Shown: positions 24,446 through 36,487 of the stretch, in pieces
Layout of the letters: each line of letters begins with the position of its first letter
How positions within the stretch are numbered: position 1 is the first letter of the stretch
From: Pleurodeles waltl
Taxonomy: Eukaryota; Chordata; Amphibia; Caudata; Salamandridae
Assembly: GCF_031143425.1 (NCBI RefSeq)
Contig: NW_027150004.1
Coordinates: forward strand, 62,001-126,000
Direction: 5' to 3'
Length of the DNA: 64,000 nt
Translations under genes and position numbers: made by a program
Notes under the pieces: generated by a model
What the model was told of the DNA's origin: nothing
The model's input: the letters and a program-made list of their open reading frames with translations, nothing else
Database searches by the model: none

Positions 24446-26426
24446 GTAAGTGTTTCCTGTTGAAGTTTAGTTTCTGTAAAATGAGCATCATGGCCTACCC
24501 AACCGGAGTATTTTCTACGAGTAAGTCAGTAAGCGTTACCTAGCATGTTTTCATATGCCCCGTTTATATTGTACACTAAGACTACGTGATGGGCCACGGG
24601 GGAAACCTCACCAGCAACTTTGTGTGCCTTTGGCAATGTGATCGTTACTAGTGCGTCTTTGTGGAGATGTCCTCGTGCTTCTGCGCACCAACAACGCACG
24701 ACCTGAATCGGCGGTAAACGCAGTGGTGTCGTTTTGGAAAGCTGTCCATCATCCTGGTAAAAGGCGGGAATTCCTTTGCCTACTACGAGGGAGGACGGGG
24801 CGTGGCTCAGTGGGCGGAGCTTACAGGTGATTCATAAAGGGAGAACCTTCTACTCTGTGTCTGCAGGAGAGGAAGATAGAACCCGCGCGTCACAGTCAGA
24901 TACAGATTACGCTCCAGTACATCATCAATTCACCTCCAGGAAGGATTCTAGATCTTTTTCTGCTATAGGATCTCTGAGCGCACAGCCTTGCTTTATCTTT
25001 GCCAAGCCCAATAGTTAGGGTGGCTTGTCCTTTCCAGAAGCTGAGCTTCAACTGGGGCACCTGCTACGTTTATATTTGTAAGTGCTTCCTGTTGAGGTTT
25101 AGTTTCTGTAAAATGAGCATCATGGCCTACCCAACGGAGTATTTTCTACGAGTAAGTCAGTAAGCGTTACCTAGCATGTTTTCATATGCCCCGTTTATAT
25201 TGTACACTAAGACTACGTGATGGGCCTCGGGGGAAACCTCACCAGCAACCTTGTGTGCCTTTGGCAATGTGATCGTTACTAGTGCGTCTTTGTGGAGATG
25301 TCCTCGTGCTTCTGCGCATCAACAACGCACGACCTGAATCGGCGGTAAACGCAGTGGTGTCGTTTTGGAAAGCTGTCCATCATCCTGGTAAAAGGCGGGA
25401 ATTCCTTTGCCTACTACGAGGGTGGACGGGGCGTGGCTCAGCGGGCGGAGCTTACAGGTGATTCATAAAGGGAGAACCAGCTACTCTGTGTCTGCAGGAG
25501 AGGAAGATAGAACCCGCGCGTCACAGTCAGATACAGATTACGCTCCAGTACATCATCAGTTCACCTCCAGGAAGGATTCTAGATCTTTTTCTGCTTTGGA
25601 ATCTATGAGCGCACAGCCTTGCTTTATCTTTGCCAAGCCCAAGTTAGGGTGGCTTGTCCTTTCCAGAAGCTGAGCTTCAACTGGGGCACCTGCTACGTTT
25701 ATATTTGTAAATGCTTCCTTTGAGGTTTAGTTTCTGTAAAATGAGCATCATGGCCTACCCAACCGGAGTATTTTCTACGAGTAAGTCAGTAAGCGTTACC
25801 TAGCATGTTTTCATATGCCCCGTTTATATCGTACACTAAGACTACGTGATGGGCCACGGGGGAAACCTCACCAGCAACCTTGTGTGCCTTTGGCAATGTG
25901 ATCGTTACTAGTGCGTCTTTGTGGAGATGTCCTCGTGCTTCTGCGCACCAACAACGCACGACCTGAATCGGCGGTAAACGCAGTGGTGTCGTTTTGGAAA
26001 GCTGTCCATCATCCTGGTAAAAGGCGGGAATTCCTTTGCCTACTACGAGGGAGGACGGGGCGTGGCGGCTCAGTGGGCGGAGCTTACAGGTGATTCATAA
26101 AGGGAGAACCTTCTACTCTGTGTCTGCAGGAGAGGAAGATAGAACCCGCGCGTCACAGTCAGATACAGATTACGCTCCAGTACATCATCAATTCACCTCC
26201 AGGAAGGATTCTAGATCTTTTTCTGCTATAGGATCTCTGAGCGCACAGCCTTGCTTTATCTTTGCCAAGCCCAATAGTTAGGGTGGCTTGTCCTTTCCAG
26301 AAGCTGAGCTTCAACTGGGGCACCTGCTACGTTTATATTTGTAAGTGCTTCCTGTTGAGGTTTAGTTTCTTTAAAATGAGCATCATGGCCTACCCAACGG
26401 AGTATTTTCTACGAGTAAGTCAGTAA
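23912..26426 (+). repeat. HOR block 7 (4-mer B-C-D-F/E)
   Basis: Monomer starts are 23912, 24533, 25164 and 25793. The last is a chimera: F-like on the left (ATATCGTAC, GCCACGGG, GAAACCTC) and E-like on the right (AATAGTTAGG, TCTTTAAAA, CAACGGAG). One F-to-E join removes the equivalent of two monomers. It also carries a 3-bp GGC duplication at 26064-26069, inside the GC-box/A-box cassette. Confidence 0.85.
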
Positions 26427-29400
26427 GCGTTACCTAGCATGTTTTCATATGCCCCGTTTATATTGTACACTAAGACTACGTGATGGGCCTCGGGGGAAAC
26501 GTCTCCAGCAACCTTGTGTGCCTTTGGCAATGTGATCGTTACTAGTGCGTCTTTGTGGAGATGTCCTCGTGCTTCTGCGCACAACCTGAATCGGCGGTAA
26601 ACGCAATGGTGTCGTTTTGGAAAGCTGTCCATCATCCTGGTAAAAGGCGGGAATTCCCTTGCCTACTACGAGGGTGGACGGGGCGTGGCTCAGCGGGCGG
26701 AGCTTACAGGTGATTCATAAAGGGAGAACCTTCTACTCTGTGTCTGCAGGAGAGGAAGATAGAACCCGCGCGTCACAGTCAGATACAGATTACGCTCCAG
26801 TACATCATCAATTCACCTCCAGGAAGGATTCTAGATTGTTTTCTGCTATGGAATCTATGAGCGCACAGCCTTGCTTTATCTTTCCCACGCCCAAGAGTTA
26901 GGGTGGCTTGTCCTTTCCAGAAGCTGAGCTTTAACTGGGGCACCTGCTACGTTTATATTTGTAAGTGTTTCCTGTTGAAGTTTAGTTTCTGTAAAATGAG
27001 CATCATGGCCTACCCAACCGGAGTATTTTCTACGAGTAAGTCAGTAAGCGTTACCTAGCATGTTTTCATATGCCCCGTTTATATTGTACACTAAGACTAC
27101 GTGATGGGCCACGGGGGAAACCTCACCAGCAACTTTGTGTGCCTTTGGCAATGTGATCGTTACTAGTGCGTCTTTGTGGAGATGTCCTCGTGCTTCTGCG
27201 CACCAACAACGCACGACCTGAATCGGCGGTAAACGCAGTGGTGTCGTTTTGGAAAGCTGTCCATCATCCTGGTAAAAGGCGGGAATTCCTTTGCCTACTA
27301 CGAGGGAGGACGGGGCGTGGCTCAGTGGGCGGAGCTTACAGGTGATTCATAAAGGGAGAACCTTCTACTCTGTGTCTGCAGGAGAGGAAGATAGAACCCG
27401 CACGTCACAGTCAGATACAGATTACGCTCCAGTACATCATCAATTCACCTCCAGGAAGGATTCTAGATCTTTTTCTGCTATAGGATCTCTGAGCGCACAG
27501 CCTTGCTTTATCTTTGCCAAGCCCAATAGTTAGGGTGGCTTGTCCTTTCCAGAAGCTGAGCTTCAACTGGGGCACCTGCTACGTTTATATTTGTAAGTGC
27601 TTCCTGTTGAGGTTTAGTTTCTGTAAAATGAGCATCATGGCCTACCCAACGGAGTATTTTCTACGAGTAAGTCAGTAAGCGTTACCTAGCATGTTTTCAT
27701 ATGCCCCGTTTATATTGTACACTAAGACTACGTGATGGGCCTCGGGGGAAACCTCACCAGCAACCTTGTGTGCCTTTGGCAATGTGATCGTTACTAGTGC
27801 GTCTTTGTGGAGATGTCCTCGTGCTTCTGCGCATCAACAACGCACGACCTGAATCGGCGGTAAACGCAGTGGTGTCGTTTTGGAAAGCTGTCCATCATCC
27901 TGGTAAAAGGCGGGAATTCCTTTGCCTACTACGAGGGTGGACGGGGCGTGGCTCAGCGGGCGGAGCTTACAGGTGATTCATAAAGGGAGAACCTTCTACT
28001 CTGTGTCTGCAGGAGAGGAAGATAGAACCCGCGCGTCACAGTCAGATACAGATTACGCTCCAGTACATCATCAATTCACCTCCAGGAAGGATTCTAGATC
28101 TTTTTCTGCTATAGGATCTCTGAGCGCACAGCCTTGCTTTATCTTTGCCAAGCCCAAGTTAGGGTGGCTTGTCCTTTCCAGAAGCTGAGCTTCAACTGGG
28201 GCACCTGCTACGTTTATATTTGTAAATGCTTCCTTTGAGTTTTAGTTTCTGTAAAATGAGCATCATGGCCTACCCAACCAGAGTATTTTCTACGAGTAAG
28301 TCAGTAAGCGTTACCTAGCATGTTTTCATATGCCCTGTGTATATTGTACACTAAGACTACGTGATGGGCAACGGGGGAAACCTCACCAGCAACCTTGTGT
28401 GCCTTTGGCAATGTGATTGTTACTAGTGCGTCTTTGTGGAGATGTCCTCGTGCTTCTGCGCACCAACAACGCACGACCTGAATCGGCGGTAAACGCAGTG
28501 GTGTCGTTTTGGAAAGCTGTCCATCATCCTGGTAAAAGGCGGGAATTCCTTTGCCTACTACGAGGGTGGACGGGGCGTGGCTCAGCGGGCGGAGCTTACA
28601 GGTGATTCATAAAGGGAGAACCAGCTGCTCTGTGTCTGCAGGAAAGGAAGATAGAACCCGCGCGTCACAGTCAGATACAGATTACGCTCCAGTACATCAT
28701 CAATTCACCTCCAGGAAGGATTCTAGATTGTTTTCTGCTATGGAATCTATGAGCGCACAGCCTTGCTTTATCTTTCCCACGCCCAAGAGTTAGGGTGGCT
28801 TGTCCTTTCCAGAAGCTGAGCTTCACCTGGGGCACCTGCTACGTTTATATTTGTAAGTGCTTCCTGTTGAGGTTTAGTTTCTGTAAAATGAGCATCATGG
28901 CCTACCCAACCGGAGTATTTTCTACGAGTAAGTCAGTAAGCGTTACCTAGCATGTTTTCATATGCCCCGTGTATATTGTACACTAAGACTACGTGATGGG
29001 CCACGGGGGACACCTCACCAGCAACCTTGTGTGCCTTTGGCAATGTGATCGTTACTAGTGCGTCTTTGTGGAGATGTCCTCGTGCTTCTGCGCACCAACA
29101 ACGCACGACCTGAATCGGCGGTAAACGCAGTGGTGTCGTTTTGGAAAGCTGTCCATCATCCTGGTAAAAGGCGGGAATTCCTTTGCCTACTACGAGGGAG
29201 GACGGGGCGTGGCTCAGTGGGCGGAGCTTACAGGTGATTCATAAAGGGAGAACCTTCTACTCTGTGTCTGCAGGAGAGGAAGATAGAACCCGCGCGTCAC
29301 AGTCAGATACAGATTACGCTCCAGTACATCATCAATTCACCTCCAGGAAGGATTCTAGATCTTTTTCTGCTATAGGATCTCTGAGCGCACAGCCTTGCTT

Positions 29401-29570
29401 TATCTTTGCCAAGCCCAATAGTTAGGGTGGCTTGTCCTTTCCAGAAGCTGAGCTTCAACTGGGGCACCTGCTACGTTTATATTTGTAAGTGCTTCCTGTT
29501 GAGGTTTAGTTTCTTTAAAATGAGCATCATGGCCTACCCAACGGAGTATTTTCTACGAGTAAGTCAGTAA
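26427..29570 (+). repeat. HOR block 8 (5-mer B-C-D/F-A-E)
   Basis: Monomer starts are 26427, 27048, 27679, 28308 and 28940. The monomer at 27679 is D-like through CAGCGGGCGG and F-like from ACCTTCTACT onward, placing the exchange between about 27957 and 27993, inside the promoter-like cassette. One monomer-length is lost relative to the canonical HOR. The C monomer has the CpG-derived CCCGCACGTC variant near 27403, shared with the C monomer of block 9. Confidence 0.85.
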
Positions 29571-32500
29571 GCGTTACCTAGCATGTTTTCATATGCCCCG
29601 TTTATATTGTACACTAAGACTACGTGATGGGCCTCGGGGGAAACGTCTCCAGCAACCTTGTGTGCCTTTGGCAATGTGATCGTTACTAGTGCGTCTTTGT
29701 GGAGATGTCCTCGTGCTTCTGCGCACAACCTGAATCGGCGGTAAACGCAGTGGTGTCGTTTTGGAAAGCTGTCCATCATCCTGGTAAAAGGCGGGAATTC
29801 CCTTGCCTACTACGAGGGTGGACGGGGCGTGGCTCAGTGGGCGGAGCTTACAGGTGATTCATAAAGGGAGAACCTTCTACTCTGTGTCTGCAGGAGAGGA
29901 AGATAGAACCCGCGCGTCACAGTCAGATACAGATTACGCTCCAGTACATCATCAATTCACCTCCAGGAAGGATTCTAGATTGTTTTCTGCTATGGAATCT
30001 ATGAGCGCACAGCCTTGCTTTATCTTTCCCACGCCCAAGAGTTAGGGTGGCTTGTCCTTTCCAGAAGCTGAGCTTTAACTGGGGCACCTGCTACGTTTAT
30101 ATTTGTAAGTGTTTCCTGTTGAAGTTTAGTTTCTGTAAAATGAGCATCATGGCCTACCCAACCGGAGTATTTTCTACGAGTAAGTCAGTAAGCGTTACCT
30201 AGCATGTTTTCATATGCCCCGTTTATATTGTACACTAAGACTACGTGATGGGCCACGGGGGAAACCTCACCAGCAACTTTGTGTGCCTTTGGCAATGTGA
30301 TCGTTACTAGTGCGTCTTTGTGGAGATGTCCTCGTGCTTCTGCGCACCAACAACGCACGACCTGAATCGGCGGTAAACGCAGTGGTGTCGTTTTGGAAAG
30401 CTGTCCATCATCCTGGTAAAAGGCGGGAATTCCTTTGCCTACTACGAGGGAGGACGGGGCGTGGCTCAGTGGGCGGAGCTTACAGGTGATTCATAAAGGG
30501 AGAACCTTCTACTCTGTGTCTGCAGGAGAGGAAGATAGAACCCGCACGTCACAGTCAGATACAGATTACGCTCCAGTACATCATCAATTCACCTCCAGGA
30601 AGGATTCTAGATCTTTTTCTGCTATAGGATCTCTGAGCGCACAGCCTTGCTTTATCTTTGCCAAGCCCAATAGTTAGGGTGGCTTGTCCTTTCCAGAAGC
30701 TGAGCTTCAACTGGGGCACCTGCTACGTTTATATTTGTAAGTGCTTCCTGTTGAGGTTTAGTTTCTGTAAAATGAGCATCATGGCCTACCCAACGGAGTA
30801 TTTTCTACGAGTAAGTCAGTAAGCGTTACCTAGCATGTTTTCATATGCCCCGTTTATATTGTACACTAAGACTACGTGATGGGCCTCGGGGGAAACCTCA
30901 CCAGCAACCTTGTGTGCCTTTGGCAATGTGATCGTTACTAGTGCGTCTTTGTGGAGATGTCCTCGTGCTTCTGCGCATCAACAACGCACGACCTGAATCG
31001 GCGGTAAACGCAGTGGTGTCGTTTTGGAAAGCTGTCCATCATCCTGGTAAAAGGCGGGAATTCCTTTGCCTACTACGAGGGTGGACGGGGCGTGGCTCAG
31101 CGGGCGGAGCTTACAGGTGATTCATAAAGGGAGAACCAGCTACTCTGTGTCTGCAGGAGAGGAAGATAGAACCCGCGCGTCACAGTCAGATACAGATTAC
31201 GCTCCAGTACATCATCAGTTCACCTCCAGGAAGGATTCTAGATCTTTTTCTGCTATGGAATCTATGAGCGCACAGCCTTGCTTTATCTTTGCCAAGCCCA
31301 AGTTAGGGTGGCTTGTCCTTTCCAGAAGCTGAGCTTCAACTGGGGCACCTGCTACGTTTATATTTGTAAATGCTTCCTTTGAGGTTTAGTTTCTGTAAAA
31401 TGAGCATCATGGCCTACCCAACCGGAGTATTTTCTACGAGTAAGTCAGTAAGCGTTACCTAGCATGTTTTCATATGCCCCGTTTATATCGTACACTAAGA
31501 CTACGTGATGGGCCACGGGGGAAACCTCACCAGCAACCTTGTGTGCCTTTGGCAATGTGATCGTTACTAGTGCGTCTTTGTGGAGATGTCCTCGTGCTTC
31601 TGCGCACCAACAACGCACGACCTGAATCGGCGGTAAACGCAGTGGTGTCGTTTTGGAAAGCTGTCCATCATCCTGGTAAAAGGCGGGAATTCCTTTGCCT
31701 ACTACGAGGGAGGACGGGGCGTGGCTCAGTGGGCGGAGCTTACAGGTGATTCATAAAGGGAGAACCTTCTACTCTGTGTCTGCAGGAGAGGAAGATAGAA
31801 CCCGCGCGTCACAGTCAGATACAGATTACGCTCCAGTACATCATCAATTCACCTCCAGGAAGGATTCTAGATCTTTTTCTGCTATAGGATCTCTGAGCGC
31901 ACAGCCTTGCTTTATCTTTGCCAAGCCCAATAGTTAGGGTGGCTTGTCCTTTCCAGAAGCTGAGCTTCAACTGGGGCACCTGCTACGTTTATATTTGTAA
32001 GTGCTTCCTGTTGAGGTTTAGTTTCTGTAAAATGAGCATCATGGCCTACCCAACGGAGTATTTTCTACGAGTAAGTCAGTAAGCGTTACCTAGCATGTTT
32101 TCATATGCCCTGTGTATATTGTACACTAAGACTACGTGATGGGCCACGGGGGAAACCTCACCAGCAACCTTGTGTGCCTTTGGCAATGTGATTGTTACTA
32201 GTGCGTCTTTGTGGAGATGTCCTCGTGCTTCTGCGCACCAACAACGCACGACCTGAATCGGCGGTAAACGCAGTGGTGTCGTTTTGGAAAGCTGTCCATC
32301 ATCCTGGTAAAAGGCGGGAATTCCTTTGCCTACTACGAGGGTGGACGGGGCGTGGCTCAGCGGGCGGAGCTTACAGGTGATTCATAAAGGGAGAACCAGC
32401 TGCTCTGTGTCTGCAGGAAAGGAAGATAGAACCCGCGCGTCACAGTCAGATATAGATTACGCTCCAGTACATCATCAATTCACCTCCAGGAAGGATTCTA

Positions 32501-33345
32501 GATTGTTTTCTGCTATGGAATCTATGAGCGCACAGCCTTGCTTTATCTTTCCCACGCCCAAGAGTTAGGGTGGCTTGTCCTTTCCAGAAGCTGAGCTTCA
32601 CCTGGGGCACCTGCTACGTTTATATTTGTAAGTGCTTCCTGTTGAGGTTTAGTTTCTGTAAAATGAGCATCATGGCCTACCCAACCGGAGTATTTTCTAC
32701 GAGTAAGTCAGTAAGCGTTACCTAGCATGTTTTCATATGCCCCGTGTATATTGTACACTAAGACTACGTAATGGGCCACGGGGGACACCTCACCAGCAAC
32801 CTTGTGTGCCTTTGGCAATGTGATCGTTACTAGTGCGTCTTTGTGGAGATGTCCTCGTGCTTCTGCGCACCAACAACGCACGACCTGAATCGGCGGTAAA
32901 CGCAGTGGTGTCGTTTTGGAAAGCTGTCCATCATCCTGGTAAAAGGCGGGAATTCCTTTGCCTACTACGAGGGAGGACGGGGCGTGGCTCAGTGGGCGGA
33001 GCTTACAGGTGATTCATAAAGGGAGAACCTTCTACTCTGTGTCTGCAGGAGAGGAAGATAGAACCCGCGCGTCACAGTCAGATACAGATTACGCTCCAGT
33101 ACATCATCAATTCACCTCCAGGAAGGATTCTAGATCTTTTTCTGCTATAGGATCTCTGAGCGCACAGCCTTGCTTTATCTTTGCCAAGCCCAATAGTTAG
33201 GGTGGCTTGTCCTTTCCAGAAGCTGAGCTTCAACTGGGGCACCTGCTACGTTTATATTTGTAAGTGCTTCCTGTTGAGGTTTAGTTTCTTTAAAATGAGC
33301 ATCATGGCCTACCCAACGGAGTATTTTCTACGAGTAAGTCAGTAA
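29571..33345 (+). repeat. HOR block 9 (canonical 6-mer, 3,775 bp)
   Basis: Monomer starts are 29571 (B), 30192 (C), 30823 (D), 31452 (F), 32083 (A) and 32715 (E). The F monomer is the form with AATAGTTAGG and GTAAGTGC (631 bp), which accounts for the 2-bp excess over 3,773. It shares ATATCGTAC with the monomers at the window start and at 25793. Private changes include TATAGATTAC near 32452 and CTACGTAATG near 32769. Confidence 0.86.
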
Positions 33346-36300
33346 GCGTTACCTAGCATGTTTTCATATGCCCCGTTTATATTGTACACTAAGACTACGT
33401 GATGGGCCTCGGGGGAAACGTCTCCAGCAACCTTGTGTGCCTTTGGCAATATGATCGTTACTAGTGCGTCTTTGTGGAGATGTCCTCGTGCTTCTGCGCA
33501 CAACCTGAATCGGCGGTAAACGCAATGGTGTCGTTTTGGAAAGCTGTCCATCATCCTGGTAAAAGGCGGGAATTCCCTTGCCTACTACGAGGGTGGACGG
33601 GGCGTGGCTCAGCGGGCGGAGCTTACAGGTGATTCATAAAGGGAGAACCTTCTACTCTGTGTCTGCAGGAGAGGAAGATAGAACCCGCGCGTCACAGTCA
33701 GATACAGATTACGCTCCAGTACATCATCAATTCACCTCCAGGAAGGATTCTAGATTGTTTTCTGCTATGGAATCTATGAGCGCACAGCCTTGCTTTATCT
33801 TTCCCACGCCCAAGAGTTAGGGTGGCTTGTCCTTTCCAGAAGCTGAGCTTTAACTGGGGCACCTGCTACGTTTATATTTGTAAGTGTTTCCTGTTGAAGT
33901 TTAGTTTCTGTAAAATGAGCATCATGGCCTACCCAACCGGAGTATTTTCTACGAGTAAGTCAGTAAGCGTTACCTAGCATGTTTTCATATGCCCCGTTTA
34001 TATTGTACACTAAGACTACGTGATGGGCCACGGGGGAAACCTCACCAGCAACTTTGTGTGCCTTTGGCAATGTGATCGTTACTAGTGCGTCTTTGTGGAG
34101 ATGTCCTCGTGCTTCTGCGCACCAACAACGCACGACCTGAATCGGCGGTAAACGCAGTGGTGTCGTTTTGGAAAGCTGTCCATCATCCTGGTAAAAGGCG
34201 GGAATTCCTTTGCCTACTACGAGGGAGGACGGGGCGTGGCTCAGTGGGCGGAGCTTACAGGTGATTCATAAAGGGAGAACCTTCTACTCTGTGTCTGCAG
34301 GAGAGGAAGATAGAACCCGCGCGTCACAGTCAGATACAGATTACGCTCCAGTACATCATCAATTCACCTCCAGGAAGGATTCTAGATCTTTTTCTGCTAT
34401 AGGATCTCTGAGCGCACAGCCTTGCTTTATCTTTGCCAAGCCCAATAGTTAGGGTGGCTTGTCCTTTCCAGAAGCTGAGCTTCAACTGGGGCACCTGCTA
34501 CGTTTATATTTGTAAGTGCTTCCTGTTGAGGTTTAGTTTCTGTAAAATGAGCATCATGGCCTACCCAACGGAGTATTTTCTACGAGTAAGTCAGTAAGCG
34601 TTACCTAGCATGTTTTCATATGCCCCGTTTATATTGTACACTAAGACTACGTGATGGGCCTCGGGGGAAACCTCACCAGCAACCTTGTGTGCCTTTGGCA
34701 ATGTGATCGTTACTAGTGCGTCTTTGTGGAGATGTCCTCGTGCTTCTGCGCATCAACAACGCACGACCTGAATCGGCGGTAAACGCAGTGGTGTCGTTTT
34801 GGAAAGCTGTCCATCATCCTGGTAAAAGGCGGGAATTCCTTTGCCTACTACGAGGGTGGACGGGGCGTGGCTCAGCGGGCGGAGCTTACAGGTGATTCAT
34901 AAAGGGAGAACCAGCTACTCTGTGTCTGCAGGAGAGGAAGATAGAACCCGCGCGTCACAGTCAGATACAGATTACGCTCCAGTACATCATCAGTTCACCT
35001 CCAGGAAGGATTCTAGATCTTTTTCTGCTATGGAATCTATGAGCGCACAGCCTTGCTTTATCTTTGCCAAGCCCAAGTTAGGGTGGCTTGTCCTTTCCAG
35101 AAGCTGAGCTTCAACTGGGGCACCTGCTACGTTTATATTTGTAAATGCTTCCTTTGAGGTTTAGTTTCTGTAAAATGAGCATCATGGCCTACCCAACCGG
35201 AGTATTTTCTACGAGTAAGTCAGTAAGCGTTACCTAGCATGTTTTCATATGCCCCGTTTATATTGTACACTAAGACTACGTGATGGGCCACGGGGGAAAC
35301 CTCACCAGCAACCTTGTGTTCCTTTGGCAATGTGATCGTTACTAGTGCGTCTTTGTGGAGATGTCCTCGTGCTTCTGCGCACCAACAACGCACGACCTGA
35401 ATTGGCGGTAAACGCAGTGGTGTCGTTTTGGAAAGCTGTCCATCATCCTGGTAAAAGGCGGGAATTCCTTTGCCTACTACGAGGGAGGACGGGGCGTGGC
35501 TCAGTGGGCGGAGCTTACAGGTGATTCATAAAGGGAGAACCTTCTACTCTGTGTCTGCAGGAGAGGAAGATAGAACCCGCGCGTCACAGTCAGATACAGA
35601 TTACGCTCCAGTACATCATCAATTCACCTCCAGGAAGGATTCTAGATCTTTTTCTGCTATAGGATCTCTGAGCGCACAGCCTTGCTTTATCTTTGCCAAG
35701 CCCAAGTTAGGGTGGCTTGTCCTTTCCAGAAGCTGAGCTTCACCTGGGGCACCTGCTACGTTTATATTTGTAAGTGCTTCCTGTTGAGGTTTAGTTTCTG
35801 TAAAATGAGCATCATGGCCTACCCAACCGGAGTATTTTCTACGAGTAAGTCAGTAAGCGTTACCTAGCATGTTTTCATATGCCCCGTGTATATTGTACAC
35901 TAAGACTACGTGATGGGCCACGGGGGACACCTCACCAGCAACCTTGTGTGCCTTTGGCAATGTGATCGTTACTAGTGCGTCTTTGTGGAGATGTCCTCGT
36001 GCTTCTGCGCACCAACAACGCACGACCTGAATCGGCGGTAAACGCAGTGGTGTCGTTTTGGAAAGCTGTCCATCATCCTGGTAAAAGGCGGGAATTCCTT
36101 TGCCTACTACGAGGGAGGACGGGGCGTGGCTCAGTGGGCGGAGCTTACAGGTGATTCATAAAGGGAGAACCTTCTACTCTGTGTCTGCAGGAGAGGAAGA
36201 TAGAACCCGCGCGTCACAGTCAGATACAGATTACGCTCCAGTACATCATCAATTCACCTCCAGGAAGGATTCTAGATCTTTTTCTGCTATAGGATCTCTG

Positions 36301-36487
36301 AGCGCACAGCCTTGCTTTATCTTTGCCAAGCCCAATAGTTAGGGTGGCTTGTCCTTTCCAGAAGCTGAGCTTCAACTGGGGCACCTGCTACGTTTATATT
36401 TGTAAGTGCTTCCTGTTGAGGTTTAGTTTCTTTAAAATGAGCATCATGGCCTACCCAACGGAGTATTTTCTACGAGTAAGTCAGTAA
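33346..36487 (+). repeat. HOR block 10 (5-mer B-C-D-F/A-E)
   Basis: Monomer starts are 33346, 33967, 34598, 35227 and 35857. The monomer at 35227 is F-like up to CCAAGTTAGG and A-like from GCTTCACC on, so the exchange lies between about 35704 and 35743 and removes one monomer. It also carries private changes (GTGTTCC near 35320 and GAATTGGCGG near 35402). Confidence 0.85.

Noticed and set aside
35682..35867. 61-codon frame starting MLYLCQ in F/A chimeras (also 41969, 45744, 52661).
   Set aside because: Created by the 2-bp shortening at CCAAGTTAGG combined with an A-like right end; a by-product of recombination.
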